Source: Bacteroidota bacterium (GTDB lineage Bacteria; Bacteroidota; Ignavibacteria; Ignavibacteriales; Ignavibacteriaceae). Taken from it: DNA of 64,000 nt. Below the pieces are notes generated by a model, which was not told the origin of the DNA, did no database searches, and worked only from the letters and a program-made list of their open reading frames with translations. The DNA lies in the NCBI GenBank assembly GCA_022564295.1, contig JADFLR010000011.1, forward strand, positions 62,001-126,000. Direction: 5' to 3'. Made by a program: the position numbers and the translations under genes. This document shows positions 34,682-44,900 of this stretch, piece by piece (the first letter of the stretch is position 1; each line of letters opens with the position of its first letter).

Positions 34682-36471
34682 TCGACACAAATCTTGAAAT
34701 GACGGATAAAATCGGTTATCTGCTATTTAAAAAAGGTATAATCGATTCAGCTATTCTCGAAAAGGCATTGCTTGCTAAAGCAAATGATAATCATAAGATA
34801 AAAAGAAATCTTGCACAAATACTTGTAGAGGATTTTAATTTTGATCACGACAGGATATTCAGGGAAGTAGCTATTCTCTACGCTTTTCGCGAGCTGGAAA
34901 CAAAGCCCGAAGAAATCCCCGAAGAACGTATTGAATCAATAAAGAATATGATAGATCAGGCGGATGAATCGCTAAAAGAGTTGATGATAAATCACCATGT
35001 TATTCCTTTTATGTATGATGAAAGAATAAAGGATAAGCTTATACTCGCGTCTATCGATCCTACTGACAGGTATATACCACGTATAGCATTTGGACTGAAT
35101 GCTAAAAAGTATGAAGTAATATTTATAAAAAAATCAGATTACGAAAAGCTTATTAAAATAATTCTTCCGCCCGAAAACGAATTTTTAAAGGCAATGGAGG
35201 AAGATGAAGATCTTTTCCACGTGGAAGAATCTGATGAAAATGTTGTTGATGAAGAAGAACTCGATTCGGAAATAAATAGAAGCGCTTTAATAAATCTGAT
35301 TGAAGGCGCTTTGATAGAAGCTGTTAGAAAAGGTGCAAGCGATATCCATTTTATCCCCTGCTCGGGAAAAAAAACTGAAATATATATGAGAGTTGATGGT
35401 GCTTTACAATTATGGCATGTACAGGAAAGCACTTTACCGGAAGCTGTAGTGGCAGTAGTTAAGGATCGTGGAAAGGGAATGGATAGGTTTGAAAGAGAAA
35501 TGGGTCAGGATGGGTTTATACAACGCGAGATAGATCACCACATAATTAGGTTCAGAGTATCAGTTCTACCGGTAGTAGGCACAGAAATAAAAAATAAATT
35601 TGAAAGTGTTGTAATACGTATTTTAGACGATAGAAATGTTATCAGAGACCTTGAAAAATTAGGTTTAACTGGATATGCAAAAAAAGCATTTGTAAAAGCT
35701 ATCAACCAGCCGCAAGGAATGGTAATATTAACCGGACCAACAGGTAGCGGTAAAAGTACAACGCTTGTTGCCGCACTTTATCAGGTGATTACTCCCGAAG
35801 TTAATGTTCTTACCGTTGAAGATCCGGTTGAATATGTTATTGAAGGAGCCCGCCAGCTTAAGATTGGCCGCAAAATGAATTTTGAAATGGCAATCAGGTC
35901 AATTCTTAGGCATGATCCGGATATTGTTTTAGTGGGTGAGATGAGAGACAAAGAAACTGCTGAAACTGCAATTAAACTTGCAAATACAGGGCATTTAACA
36001 TTTTCAACTCTTCATACTAATGATGCCCCCAGTGCAGTTGCACGTCTTTATAAAATGGGAATAGAACCTTTTTTGATAGCTTATGCAATTAATCTCATAG
36101 TGGCACAGAGGTTGATTAGAACGTTTTGTAGTAAATGTAAAAAGAGATTAAGTAATTTTGACGAATCATTGATGAGCGCAGCCGGATTAGATATAGCAGA
36201 ATGGAGAAACCACACTGTTTATAAGCCGGTAGGCTGTGATGAATGCAGCGGCTCCGGCTATAAAGGAAGAATGGCAATACACGAAGCTCTTTACTTTACA
36301 AAAGAAATCCGTCAGCTAATCGTCAAATCTGGCGTCGAAGTTGACGAAGAGAGCATAAGAATTCAGGCAAAAAAAGATGGATCTTATAATCTAAGGGATT
36401 CCGGACTTGCAAAAGTAAAGCTTGGCTTAACATCAATTGAAGAGGTTCTTTCTTCAACATCAGATGAGTAA
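34678..36471 (+). CDS. pilB: Type IV pilus/T2SS assembly ATPase (PilB/GspE)
   Basis: This 597-residue hexameric AAA-like ATPase powers filament extension. Residues 1-160 are an MshEN/GspE N-terminal domain, followed by an acidic linker (EEDEDLFHVEESDENV). Walker A is GPTGSGKSTTL (about 354-364), the Asp box is TVEDPVEYVIEGARQL, Walker B is DPDIVLVGEMRD, and the His box is TFSTLHTNDAPSA. The tetracysteine metal-binding site typical of PilB/GspE is present as CSKCKK and CDECSGSGYKGR (about 484-530). The metal site and long N-terminus distinguish it from PilT. It is co-translated with pilC. Confidence 0.95.
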   Translation: MIDTNLEMTDKIGYLLFKKGIIDSAILEKALLAKANDNHKIKRNLAQILVEDFNFDHDRIFREVAILYAFRELETKPEEIPEERIESIKNMIDQADESLKELMINHHVIPFMYDERIKDKLILASIDPTDRYIPRIAFGLNAKKYEVIFIKKSDYEKLIKIILPPENEFLKAMEEDEDLFHVEESDENVVDEEELDSEINRSALINLIEGALIEAVRKGASDIHFIPCSGKKTEIYMRVDGALQLWHVQESTLPEAVVAVVKDRGKGMDRFEREMGQDGFIQREIDHHIIRFRVSVLPVVGTEIKNKFESVVIRILDDRNVIRDLEKLGLTGYAKKAFVKAINQPQGMVILTGPTGSGKSTTLVAALYQVITPEVNVLTVEDPVEYVIEGARQLKIGRKMNFEMAIRSILRHDPDIVLVGEMRDKETAETAIKLANTGHLTFSTLHTNDAPSAVARLYKMGIEPFLIAYAINLIVAQRLIRTFCSKCKKRLSNFDESLMSAAGLDIAEWRNHTVYKPVGCDECSGSGYKGRMAIHEALYFTKEIRQLIVKSGVEVDEESIRIQAKKDGSYNLRDSGLAKVKLGLTSIEEVLSSTSDE

Positions 36472-36671
36472 ATCAGTTGGTAGAATTGTTTTCTTTACTT
36501 AGGGTTAGGTTAATCAATTAAAAATATATATATGTAATAACAGTCTAAATAGTTCAAATAAAAGAAATTAAATATATTTATTAAAGTGATACTTTTACAA
36601 AATTTTTTTTTATATTATATATATTGAAGTTAACGATAATAGGATACAAACAAATTAGGTAGATTATTACA

Positions 36672-37919
36672 GTGTTTGAAAGCCCCATTGCAACCGCAAC
36701 TGAAGAAAAAGGAATTCTTGAGAATTTTATAAGTACAATTCCCGAATCGATTTTTGGCCCCGATAGAGTTAGATTTATTGTGGAAAACGCCATTAAATTA
36801 GATGAACAGGATAAAATAGTACTTAGAAATTATGTAAATAAAATTCTTACATATATGATTGAAAACGATGCTTCGGATATTGAAATTGGCGGGCACGGTA
36901 ATGAAGGTTATATATGGATGAGAATTCATGGAAAAAAGGAAAGAGTTAAAGAGTTACAACAATTTAGTGAAGATGAAGCCGCATTAATAATTATTAATCT
37001 TTTTAACGAAAATCAAAAAGAACATCTGCTAAAAAACAGAAACCTCGATTTTAGTTATACCTACTTTTACGAAACCAGGAAACTTAATGTACGATTCAGA
37101 GCCGACGCCTATTTTGATCTTGATACATTAGCCATGAATATGCGACTGATAAACCTGTTTATTCGTCCATTGGCATCATTAGAGTTTCATCCGCTAACAA
37201 TAAGATCATTCAGTCATAATTATATAAAGTTTGGTTTAACAATAATTACAGGAATAACCGGTTCAGGCAAATCATCTACCTTAGATTCTATAATCGATCA
37301 TCATAATAAATTCGATCCCGCACATATAATTATTATAGCATCTCCAGTAGAGTATGTTCATACATCGAATATTTCTCTTATAAAACATAGGGAGATAGGT
37401 CGTGATGTTCTTTCATTCAAAGATGGAATAGTTCAGGCATTACGGCAGGATCCTGATATCATTGTTGTGGGTGAGATGCGCGACCCCGAGACTATAATGG
37501 CAGCACTTGAAGTAACCGATACAGGTCATAAAGTATTTTCCACGTTACACACTTCCTCTGCAACTGAATCGCTGGATAGAATAATTGCTGAGGTTCATCC
37601 AATAGAGCAGGAACGTGTACGAAACCGTTTGGCTGATGTGCTTATTTCGGTAGTATCCCAAAAACTGGTTCCTACATTAGAGGGTAAAAGAGTACTTGCT
37701 AAAGAGGTGCTTATAGTTACACCGAGCGTAAGGGCAGCTATTAAAAACAATAACACAAGCGAAATATATATGATGATCAACCAAGGCAGTGCACAGGGAA
37801 TGATAACTATGGAACAGGATCTTAAAAGACTTTATATGCAGAAAAAGATCTCACTGGAAACTGCAATTACATACGCAAATAATAAAACAAGAATACAACA
37901 AATATTATTAGTAAAATGA
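36672..37919 (+). CDS. pilT: Type IV pilus retraction-type ATPase (PilT)
   Basis: This 415-residue PilT-class ATPase starts at GTG. Walker A is GITGSGKSSTLDSI (about 194-207). The Walker B/AIRNLRE region includes DPDIIVVGEMRDPETI and the His box HKVFSTLHTSSATES. It lacks the Cys ligands of PilB and has the N-terminal ASDIEIGGHGNEGYIWMRI typical of PilT (cf. ASDLHLS). The roughly 70-residue N-terminal extension before that motif is unusual. PilT proteins retract pili, so a retracting filament is predicted rather than a simple secretion pseudopilus. The stop overlaps the next gene by four bases. The 200-bp gap before it (36472-36671) may carry a second promoter. Confidence 0.9.
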   Translation: MFESPIATATEEKGILENFISTIPESIFGPDRVRFIVENAIKLDEQDKIVLRNYVNKILTYMIENDASDIEIGGHGNEGYIWMRIHGKKERVKELQQFSEDEAALIIINLFNENQKEHLLKNRNLDFSYTYFYETRKLNVRFRADAYFDLDTLAMNMRLINLFIRPLASLEFHPLTIRSFSHNYIKFGLTIITGITGSGKSSTLDSIIDHHNKFDPAHIIIIASPVEYVHTSNISLIKHREIGRDVLSFKDGIVQALRQDPDIIVVGEMRDPETIMAALEVTDTGHKVFSTLHTSSATESLDRIIAEVHPIEQERVRNRLADVLISVVSQKLVPTLEGKRVLAKEVLIVTPSVRAAIKNNNTSEIYMMINQGSAQGMITMEQDLKRLYMQKKISLETAITYANNKTRIQQILLVK

Positions 37920-39463
37920 AACCATTAGTCTGCATATACTGTGAAGGAAACGACACAAAACTTGCTGTAGTCGGTAAAGATAAAGATTCCGATAAAGTAA
38001 AAGTATTCAGAACTGCCTCGGTTAGTATTACGCCTTCAGCTGTTGATATTGAAGCCGGAGCCACTGGAATTAGTTTGGATGACGGACTTCAACTTGAAGG
38101 ATTGGAAGGGGAATCAACCACAATTGAAAGTAATGTTGAAGATTCCAGTATTGATGAAATTCAAAAAGTGCTTTCGGGACTTAACTTATCCCAGTATTCT
38201 TTTATTCCCGCATTAACAGAGCCATCTATTTATTACCATCTGTACGAAGGTTCGAGATCGAGCAAACCTGCAAAACTAAAGCAAGCTATTATTGATGAAA
38301 TACTTGAAACAAAAAATGTATCGGTTGAGAAAGATAGTATTGATTTTACTGAACTATCCGATAAGTCTCTGCTTTCAGTATTTCTAGTTGGGGAAGTTGC
38401 CTGCATAAACCTTATTAATTCAGTTGCGGCTAAAAATGGTAAAAGATTTTACAGTGTGCCAACAGTTAAAAGTTCCGATATTTCTCTGGCTTATTATGTT
38501 GCTAAGAAAAAGAAATTCTTCCCCGACGACCATTCCCTTATTGTTTACATAGGAAAAGAATACAGCAAATTAATCTTTCTGCAGGGTAGAAGATTAAAAC
38601 ACATCGGAACTACACTTGATATTGGTGTTTCAAACCTCCATACGTATGATGTTTACTTCTCAAAAATTCTTCTTGAAATGGAGAACGGAGGAATACCATC
38701 ATTAGATAATATTATTGTTTGTGGTGAAGACGATTCCGAAAACCTAATTCTTTCCTTCTACGGAACATTTCCTGAAGCAAATGTTAGCCGGCTTGAATTT
38801 GATGACCTGGATTTAACCGATATTGATGAAGAAACCAAAGAAAGATTTTCTGCATTCAGCATTCTAATTGCTACAGCTGTAGATTATTACGATGAGCTCA
38901 GCGGACTGCATGAAGGTATAAATCTCCTTCCTAAATCAGTTAGTGAAGAACAGAAATTTTTTCAATTCTCCTGGCAAAGTTATGCAATTCTTCCCTTGCT
39001 TTTTGTTGTCGGCTTTTTAATAACACAAGAGGTATTAGAAAACAGCAGCACACTTTCTAAACTTGATGCCGAAATTACAGAAAAAACTTTACTTATGAGA
39101 CAAAACCAGGAAACACTTGGCAAAATAGCGCAACTGGAAGGGAAGATCAGCAGTTTCGACCAGACACAAGCAATATTAGATTCGGCTACTGCGGGTACAG
39201 GCGTTTGGAATGAGATTCTTAGGGACATTTCCAAGTTTACCAGCAAGAAAAAAAGTATCTGGTTGTCAAAACTTTCAAGAAGAGACCAGCAAACTGTAAT
39301 TGCCGAAGGATATTCACTCTCTCGATATGCATTAACTGATTTTGCTTATTCGATTGAACAGGCAACGTTAAACAGTATGCTATATGAATCGTTGAGAGAC
39401 CGGAATGCATATAAGTTCAACCTAACTTTTAATATATCAACTTATCCAAAAGAAAATGAATAA
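37916..39463 (+). CDS. PilM-PilN-like fusion protein
   Basis: This 515-residue protein combines two pilus alignment proteins usually made separately. Residues 1-350 resemble the actin-like PilM/GspL cytoplasmic domain: LIVYIGKEYSKLIFLQGRRLKHIGTTLD, IIVCGEDDSENLILSFYG and FSILIATAVDYYDE. A membrane helix follows at about 360-380 (YAILPLLFVVGFLITQEVL). Then a coiled coil (LDAEITEKTLLMRQNQETL) and a PilN-like periplasmic domain (LRDISKFTSKKKSIWLSKL) run to the end. This GspL-like layout tethers the ATPase side to the periplasmic side. It overlaps pilT by four bases and the next gene by eight. Confidence 0.75.
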   Translation: MKPLVCIYCEGNDTKLAVVGKDKDSDKVKVFRTASVSITPSAVDIEAGATGISLDDGLQLEGLEGESTTIESNVEDSSIDEIQKVLSGLNLSQYSFIPALTEPSIYYHLYEGSRSSKPAKLKQAIIDEILETKNVSVEKDSIDFTELSDKSLLSVFLVGEVACINLINSVAAKNGKRFYSVPTVKSSDISLAYYVAKKKKFFPDDHSLIVYIGKEYSKLIFLQGRRLKHIGTTLDIGVSNLHTYDVYFSKILLEMENGGIPSLDNIIVCGEDDSENLILSFYGTFPEANVSRLEFDDLDLTDIDEETKERFSAFSILIATAVDYYDELSGLHEGINLLPKSVSEEQKFFQFSWQSYAILPLLFVVGFLITQEVLENSSTLSKLDAEITEKTLLMRQNQETLGKIAQLEGKISSFDQTQAILDSATAGTGVWNEILRDISKFTSKKKSIWLSKLSRRDQQTVIAEGYSLSRYALTDFAYSIEQATLNSMLYESLRDRNAYKFNLTFNISTYPKENE

Positions 39464-40331
39464 GAAATTAAGAAGCACATTAAGTTTATTAGGGTTGCTG
39501 CTGCTTATAGTATTAATTGGTGGAATTTACATTTTTATGTTTCAGCGAAGTGATCTAAATGATAAGAAGGAAAAGCTGAACGAGATGAATGCAAACTCAT
39601 ACGATCCCGTTGAACTTGCCGCAAGATATGAACAGCTAAAGGTGAGGTCTGCAATTTTAGATTCGGTTCTGCAAAGCAGAAAATTTAACATTCCCAAAGA
39701 TCTTTCTTCAATTAAGTTTTTTAACTTTATAAATAATGTTGTTTCCAATTTTTCGGAACATACACAGGTTAACATTGAGTTTCAGAAAAGAGAACAGCAG
39801 AAAGATTTTTTCTTTTATGAATACAAACTTACCGGCAGCGGATTCTACAACGAAGTTTTCCGGCTTATTTATTCTATAGAGCAAAGCAAGGAACTTAAAA
39901 AAATCACTACGCTGAATATTAGTAATATGATCAAAACAGATGAAGAAGGAATTCCTTTGTTTCTGATAAGTTTTGAGATGAACTCACAAGTATATTTTTC
40001 TAATGACAGTAGATTTGCTCCCGAAGAACTTGTCGAAAATGACCTTAGAACTGGTCCGATTTATGATGCTTTCTATCCGCTGATAAGGAATGAGATTCCC
40101 CCGAATGTTGACGAATTACTTGATGTTCAAGGCAGCAAACTTCTTGCGCTCATTCCCGAAGGTGCCTTTATCGCTGATACACATGGTAACACATATCTCG
40201 TTTGGGAAGGTGAACAGGTTTACCTCGGTTACCTAACCCAGATAGATTACGAAGAAAACACTGTGAATTTTATTCTTAATAAAGGCGGAATAATTGAAAA
40301 GATAACTCTTGAACTGGATCGAGAAAATTAA
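39456..40331 (+). CDS. PilO-like protein with extra C-terminal domain
   Basis: This 291-residue bitopic inner-membrane protein has one helix at 8-29 (LSLLGLLLLIVLIGGIYIFM), then a coiled coil (LNDKKEKLNEMNANS) and a PilO/GspM-type ferredoxin-like domain (FNFINNVVSNFSEHTQVNIE, then YKLTGSGFYNEVFRLIYSIEQ). The last 90 residues (from about 205) add a small beta domain with GTTYLVWEG-like sequence (GNTYLVWEGEQVYLGYLTQI) that looks like PilP or GspC homology region. It could connect to the secretin, replacing a separate PilP, which is absent. It overlaps the PilM-PilN gene by eight bases. Confidence 0.72.
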   Translation: MNKKLRSTLSLLGLLLLIVLIGGIYIFMFQRSDLNDKKEKLNEMNANSYDPVELAARYEQLKVRSAILDSVLQSRKFNIPKDLSSIKFFNFINNVVSNFSEHTQVNIEFQKREQQKDFFFYEYKLTGSGFYNEVFRLIYSIEQSKELKKITTLNISNMIKTDEEGIPLFLISFEMNSQVYFSNDSRFAPEELVENDLRTGPIYDAFYPLIRNEIPPNVDELLDVQGSKLLALIPEGAFIADTHGNTYLVWEGEQVYLGYLTQIDYEENTVNFILNKGGIIEKITLELDREN

Positions 40332-40355
40332 TAAAAACTGATTGAGAGAAATATT

Positions 40356-41603
40356 ATGAAAACAATTGTAACATACTTTATTCTATCTCTTTTTCTGGTA
40401 CTGCAAATCTTCCCGCAAAAATACTGGGAGCGAAGATTTAAGGATTATACAAATCCAGATGAACTTGTAACAATGTCCGAGTCACTTCCTTTCAATCAGG
40501 CAGTTGAACTTTTAAGCAAGGTTAGTGAAAGCATTACGGGCAAAAGAATTGTAAGTACTATTGAAAAGACAGATCCGATTGGTGTTGAAATAGTTAATAT
40601 GCCGTACGATAAAGCCCTGCTTATTATTGTGCAATATGCTAATCTCATCTTTGATGAAAAGCAGGATATCATTGTTATTAAAAGCAAGAAAGTTGATGAA
40701 CAGCGTTCGGTAGATACCTATGCGTCGGTGGATTCAAGAGAGGTGAAAATATCGGCAGTATTTTTTGAAATGGATGTTCAAAAATCTAAAAAGATAGGAA
40801 TTGATTGGAATATTTTACTTAGTGGCGAAAGTATAGATTTAGCCGGTTTGTTAAGATCAGAGTCCAGCAGCGAAACGGGTGAAGAAGGAGGCGGAGGTTC
40901 GACCCAAAGCGGCTTACAATCCGAGTTTAATTTGGGTATTGCTTCAGATTTTTCCATAGGTAGTTTTTTTGGTCAGGCAACTGCACTTTTTAGGTTTTTT
41001 GAAGACGAAGGTTTGGGCGAAATTATTTCGAGTCCAAGTATTATTGTAAGAGATAAAAGTAAAGGCAGCATTCAGGTTGGTTCCGATTTTTCTGTAAGAA
41101 CTAGAGACTTTGCAGGCAATACCGTTGAAAAATTCTTCCCGACAGGAACAATTATAGAGGTTACACCTTACATTCATAATGAAGAAGGATTGGATTATAT
41201 TTTACTTGATATTCTTGTAGAAAGAAGTTCCTTCTCTCAAAACGAAACCACAACAGAAATTAGAAAGACGAACGCAACTACACAGGTAATAATGCTTGAT
41301 GGAGAAGAAACCGTAATAGGCGGATTGTTTGTTAACGAAGAAGTAAAAGTACGAAACGGTATTCCGTTTCTTAAAGACCTTCCGTGGTGGGTATTTGGTA
41401 TAAGGTATCTTACAGGAAGTGATGAAACAATTATCAGGAAAAAAGAACTCATCATCTTACTTAAAGCTGAATTAGTACCTACACTGAAAGAAAGATTCGC
41501 TCATCCGAATACAAAGAATGTTATTAAAACTCAGATCGAAAGAGACCGGGAGCGAATTAAATATTACAAAACAGATGGAATTTCCAATAAGGAATATAAT
41601 TAA
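40356..41603 (+). CDS. pilQ: Secretin (PilQ/GspD family)
   Basis: This 415-residue outer-membrane secretin has a signal peptide (1-20, LSLFLVLQIFPQ). A short N-terminal region (about 25-125) has an N0/N1-like alpha/beta pattern, followed by a linker with EEGGGGSTQSG. The C-terminal secretin domain is at about 200-385 with IISSPSIIVRDKSKGSIQVG, EVTPYIHNEEGLDYILLDIL, VIMLDGEETVIGGLFVNEE and the terminal GIPFLKDLPWWVFGIRYLTG that defines the family. It is shorter than PilQ (over 600 residues) because most N domains are missing. It is 24 bases after the PilO-like gene and two bases before the receiver gene, so signalling proteins are in the same transcript. Confidence 0.93.
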   Translation: MKTIVTYFILSLFLVLQIFPQKYWERRFKDYTNPDELVTMSESLPFNQAVELLSKVSESITGKRIVSTIEKTDPIGVEIVNMPYDKALLIIVQYANLIFDEKQDIIVIKSKKVDEQRSVDTYASVDSREVKISAVFFEMDVQKSKKIGIDWNILLSGESIDLAGLLRSESSSETGEEGGGGSTQSGLQSEFNLGIASDFSIGSFFGQATALFRFFEDEGLGEIISSPSIIVRDKSKGSIQVGSDFSVRTRDFAGNTVEKFFPTGTIIEVTPYIHNEEGLDYILLDILVERSSFSQNETTTEIRKTNATTQVIMLDGEETVIGGLFVNEEVKVRNGIPFLKDLPWWVFGIRYLTGSDETIIRKKELIILLKAELVPTLKERFAHPNTKNVIKTQIERDRERIKYYKTDGISNKEYN

Positions 41604-41605
41604 TT

Positions 41606-41971
41606 ATGGAATCTATTTTAATTGTTGATGATGACGTTAACATTTGCACTATGCTATCGGAAGAGTTAACGGAAATTGGATACGACACATATTTTCTTAC
41701 AAGTGGCCAAGGTGTTTTGGAATATGTTCAAAACAACCAGGTCGATCTGATTCTGCTCGATCTTAAAATGCCCAGTAAGAATGGATTCGAAGTTTTGCAG
41801 GAACTTCATTACAATAACCTCAACATTAGGGTTATAGTGCTTACTGCATATGCTGATGTTCAAAGTGCAATTGAAGCGGCAAATTTGGGAGCCAGCGATT
41901 TTATAAGTAAACCATATGATTTTGATGAGCTATTAATAACAATTCGTAAAACAGTTCAGCGAGAAGTATAG
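41606..41971 (+). CDS. Single-domain response regulator
   Basis: This 121-residue protein is a complete CheY-like receiver: acidic pair in LIVDDDVNI (about 6-14), phospho-acceptor Asp in VDLILLDLKMPSKNGFEV (about 53), Thr/Ser in VIVLTAYADVQSA and Lys in FISKPYDFDELL. It has no output domain. It starts two bases after the secretin stop and ends three bases before the hybrid kinase start, so it is probably phosphorylated by, or relays to, that kinase and acts on pilus proteins by contact. The partner is inferred from position. Confidence 0.93.
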   Translation: MESILIVDDDVNICTMLSEELTEIGYDTYFLTSGQGVLEYVQNNQVDLILLDLKMPSKNGFEVLQELHYNNLNIRVIVLTAYADVQSAIEAANLGASDFISKPYDFDELLITIRKTVQREV

Positions 41972-41974
41972 TGT

Positions 41975-44900
41975 ATGAAAATCAGTTTAAGAATTATACT
42001 CATAAATTTTGTGGTGGTTGTACTGGTAATGGGCGTTACAGCAATTGCTTTCTATTCTATAATGTACAAAACGCTTACTTCTCAAAAATCGAAAGGACTG
42101 ATTACTTCTGCAAATAATTTTGCCTACGCTTACCACAAAACGCTTCTTAATTCCGAAGATGAATTTATAGGGCTGACCTCCGAAAATATTGATAATATTT
42201 TCAGGTATAGAAACCTAAGAACAAACAATCTGGATTTCGTTCTTGAAGCTCAACGGAATGGCAAAAAAAGAATTATTAGAAAATCATATACTTCCGATGT
42301 AAACATTCCTAAAAAACCTTTTACGCTGGATAGGTTTTTAGAACATAATCCTTATGCGATCATCTCAGAAGCAAAAGATTCTGAAAGAGTAATTTATTAT
42401 GGTTTAATTTTAGATGAAGAACTGCTAAATGAGTTGGCCGGAAAAATCAGTGCCGATGTTGCTGTTATCTGGAACGATATTCCCGCATACTTTTCGAACT
42501 CTGCAGTAAATAAAAATCACATTTATATTCTTGCTCAAGCAGGTAAGTATTTAAATGGGAAAAAGAATTTTGAAATTTACACACAGGGCATAGAATCGAA
42601 CGATATACTTGCAACACTATACAAACCAGCTACCGATCATCAGCATAACAAAGAAATCTCCTTTCTGATGTTTACACAAATGGGCGAAGCTGCCGAGTTG
42701 CGTTCAACTCTGAGAGATCTTTTTATAACAATTGGAATAACAGGAATTGCACTCTCGCTGATACTCACGTTTCTTTTTACAGGAAAACTGAGAAAGCAAA
42801 TAATAGATTTAAGCAATGCCACAGAAAAAACTAAATTAGGAGATTTTCAAAACAAAATCACCATACGCAGTAAGGATGAAATAGGAAAACTGGGGCAGGC
42901 ATTTAATTTAATGTTAGACGAACTTGCTAAAAATCAAAAAGCAAAAAAAGAGTATTCAGAATTTATAACGTTAATTAATCAAAACCCGTCACTGAATGAG
43001 ATATCTGAAGCAGCGCTTAATAAAATAATAAGCACATGTGGATTTGTTGTTGGTGCTCTCTATTCTGTTGAAGATGATGAACTGCGGCTATTGAGTGCAT
43101 ATGGATTTGAAAAAGCAAAAAGCGTTAAAAAAGAAAATTTTGGTTTCTCCGATCGTGTTGTTCAAAGCAAAGAGATTGTTGAAATTGTTTCGGAAGATGA
43201 GCTGCCGGTTGTTTCCGTTGGACTTGTGAATTTTAAGTTGAAGTACCTTTTATTAGTGCCGGTAATCTATAACAACAAAGTAATTTCGGTGCTCGAGCTT
43301 GGTTCGGTAAACAAACCCACTGAAGAAGCAAGAGAGTACCTGGAGAAGATAAAAGATCAGCTTGCTATTGGTCTTACTAATGCAAAAGCATTGGTGCAGC
43401 TTGAGGATTTCGTTGGAGAGCTTAAAAAACTTAATGATGATTATTACAAACAAAATGTGAAAATTAAAAAACAGAACGATTCCCTGGTTAAACTTCATCA
43501 GGAATTAAAAGAGCAGGCAGGAGAACTCGAAATTCAGAAACAGAAAGCTGTTGAATCCACCAAGTTAAAATCTCAGTTTCTTGCAAGTATGTCGCACGAA
43601 CTCCGCACACCGATGAATTCAATATTAGGGCTTACAGAACTGATTATAGAAAAAGCAGATTTAAATGAGAAAAATCAGGAACGGCTGGGCGTGGTGCTTA
43701 ACAGCGGACGAAGATTAATGACATTAATAAATGATATCCTCGATCTCTCTAAAATTGAAGCGGGAAAAATGGAAATCAGAACAGAAGAAGTGCTGCTTGA
43801 AGAACTGATTGGTGAAGTATCAAATTCCATTTCCCCGTTGGTTATGAATAAAGGGATTGAATTTAATATTGAACGTGAGATTAACACAAGAATTGTAATT
43901 CACACAGATAGGGGAAGGCTTGTTCAGGTTTTAATTAACTTATTAGGCAATGCAACTAAGTTTACAGAGAAAGGCGAGGTAAAATTAAAAATTTCAAGTT
44001 CGGATGAGAGGCTTGTATTTGATGTAATCGATACCGGTATCGGAATTTCAGAAGAAGATCAGAAAGTTGTGTTTGAAGAGTTCCGGCAGGCGGATGGATC
44101 ATCCTCCAGAAAATATGGAGGAACGGGTCTTGGATTATCTATATGCAAAAAGATTGCTGATCTGCTCGGCGGCAATCTTTCTTTAATAAGCAAGATGGGA
44201 TACGGTTCAACTTTTACTTTTAAGATCCCGCTTAAATATGTTTCATCAAATAAAAAAGAAATATCAGATCATATTGATGTTTCTACTCTTATTAAAAACA
44301 GAAGGCATCCCATTCTTATAATTGATGATAACAAGGAAGTTCGTTATACCATCGGGCAGTATCTTACATCCAGGGGTTATGAAGTTATTTTTGCCGAGGA
44401 TGGTGACAAGGGAATTCAAATGGCAATTGATAAACAACCCTTTGCAATTACTTTGGATATAATGATGCCTAAAAAAGATGGATGGAGCGTTTTAAAAGAG
44501 CTTAAAGAAAATGAAGTGACAAAAGATATTCCTGTAATAGTTATTTCAATTAATGGTGATAAGCAAATTGGTTATGGTGTAAGTGCATTTGAGTATTTCA
44601 TTAAGCCTATCTCTGCAGATAAATTATTATCTGTAATTTCACGCCTGGAAAGTTTAGCAAAGAAAAGGATACAGAAAATTGTACTTGTTGATGATGATGA
44701 ATTTGAGTTTGAAAAATTTAAAAGTGAGTTTAAGGATGAGCAAATCTCGATTGAGTATATAAAAGACAGTGAGTTTGCTTTTAACAAAATTGCAGAGGTT
44801 CAGCCGGATCTTATAATACTTGATTTAATGATGCCTAAAGTTGACGGGATAACACTATCTTACAAATTAAAATCGGATATAAGAACCAAACATATTCCAA

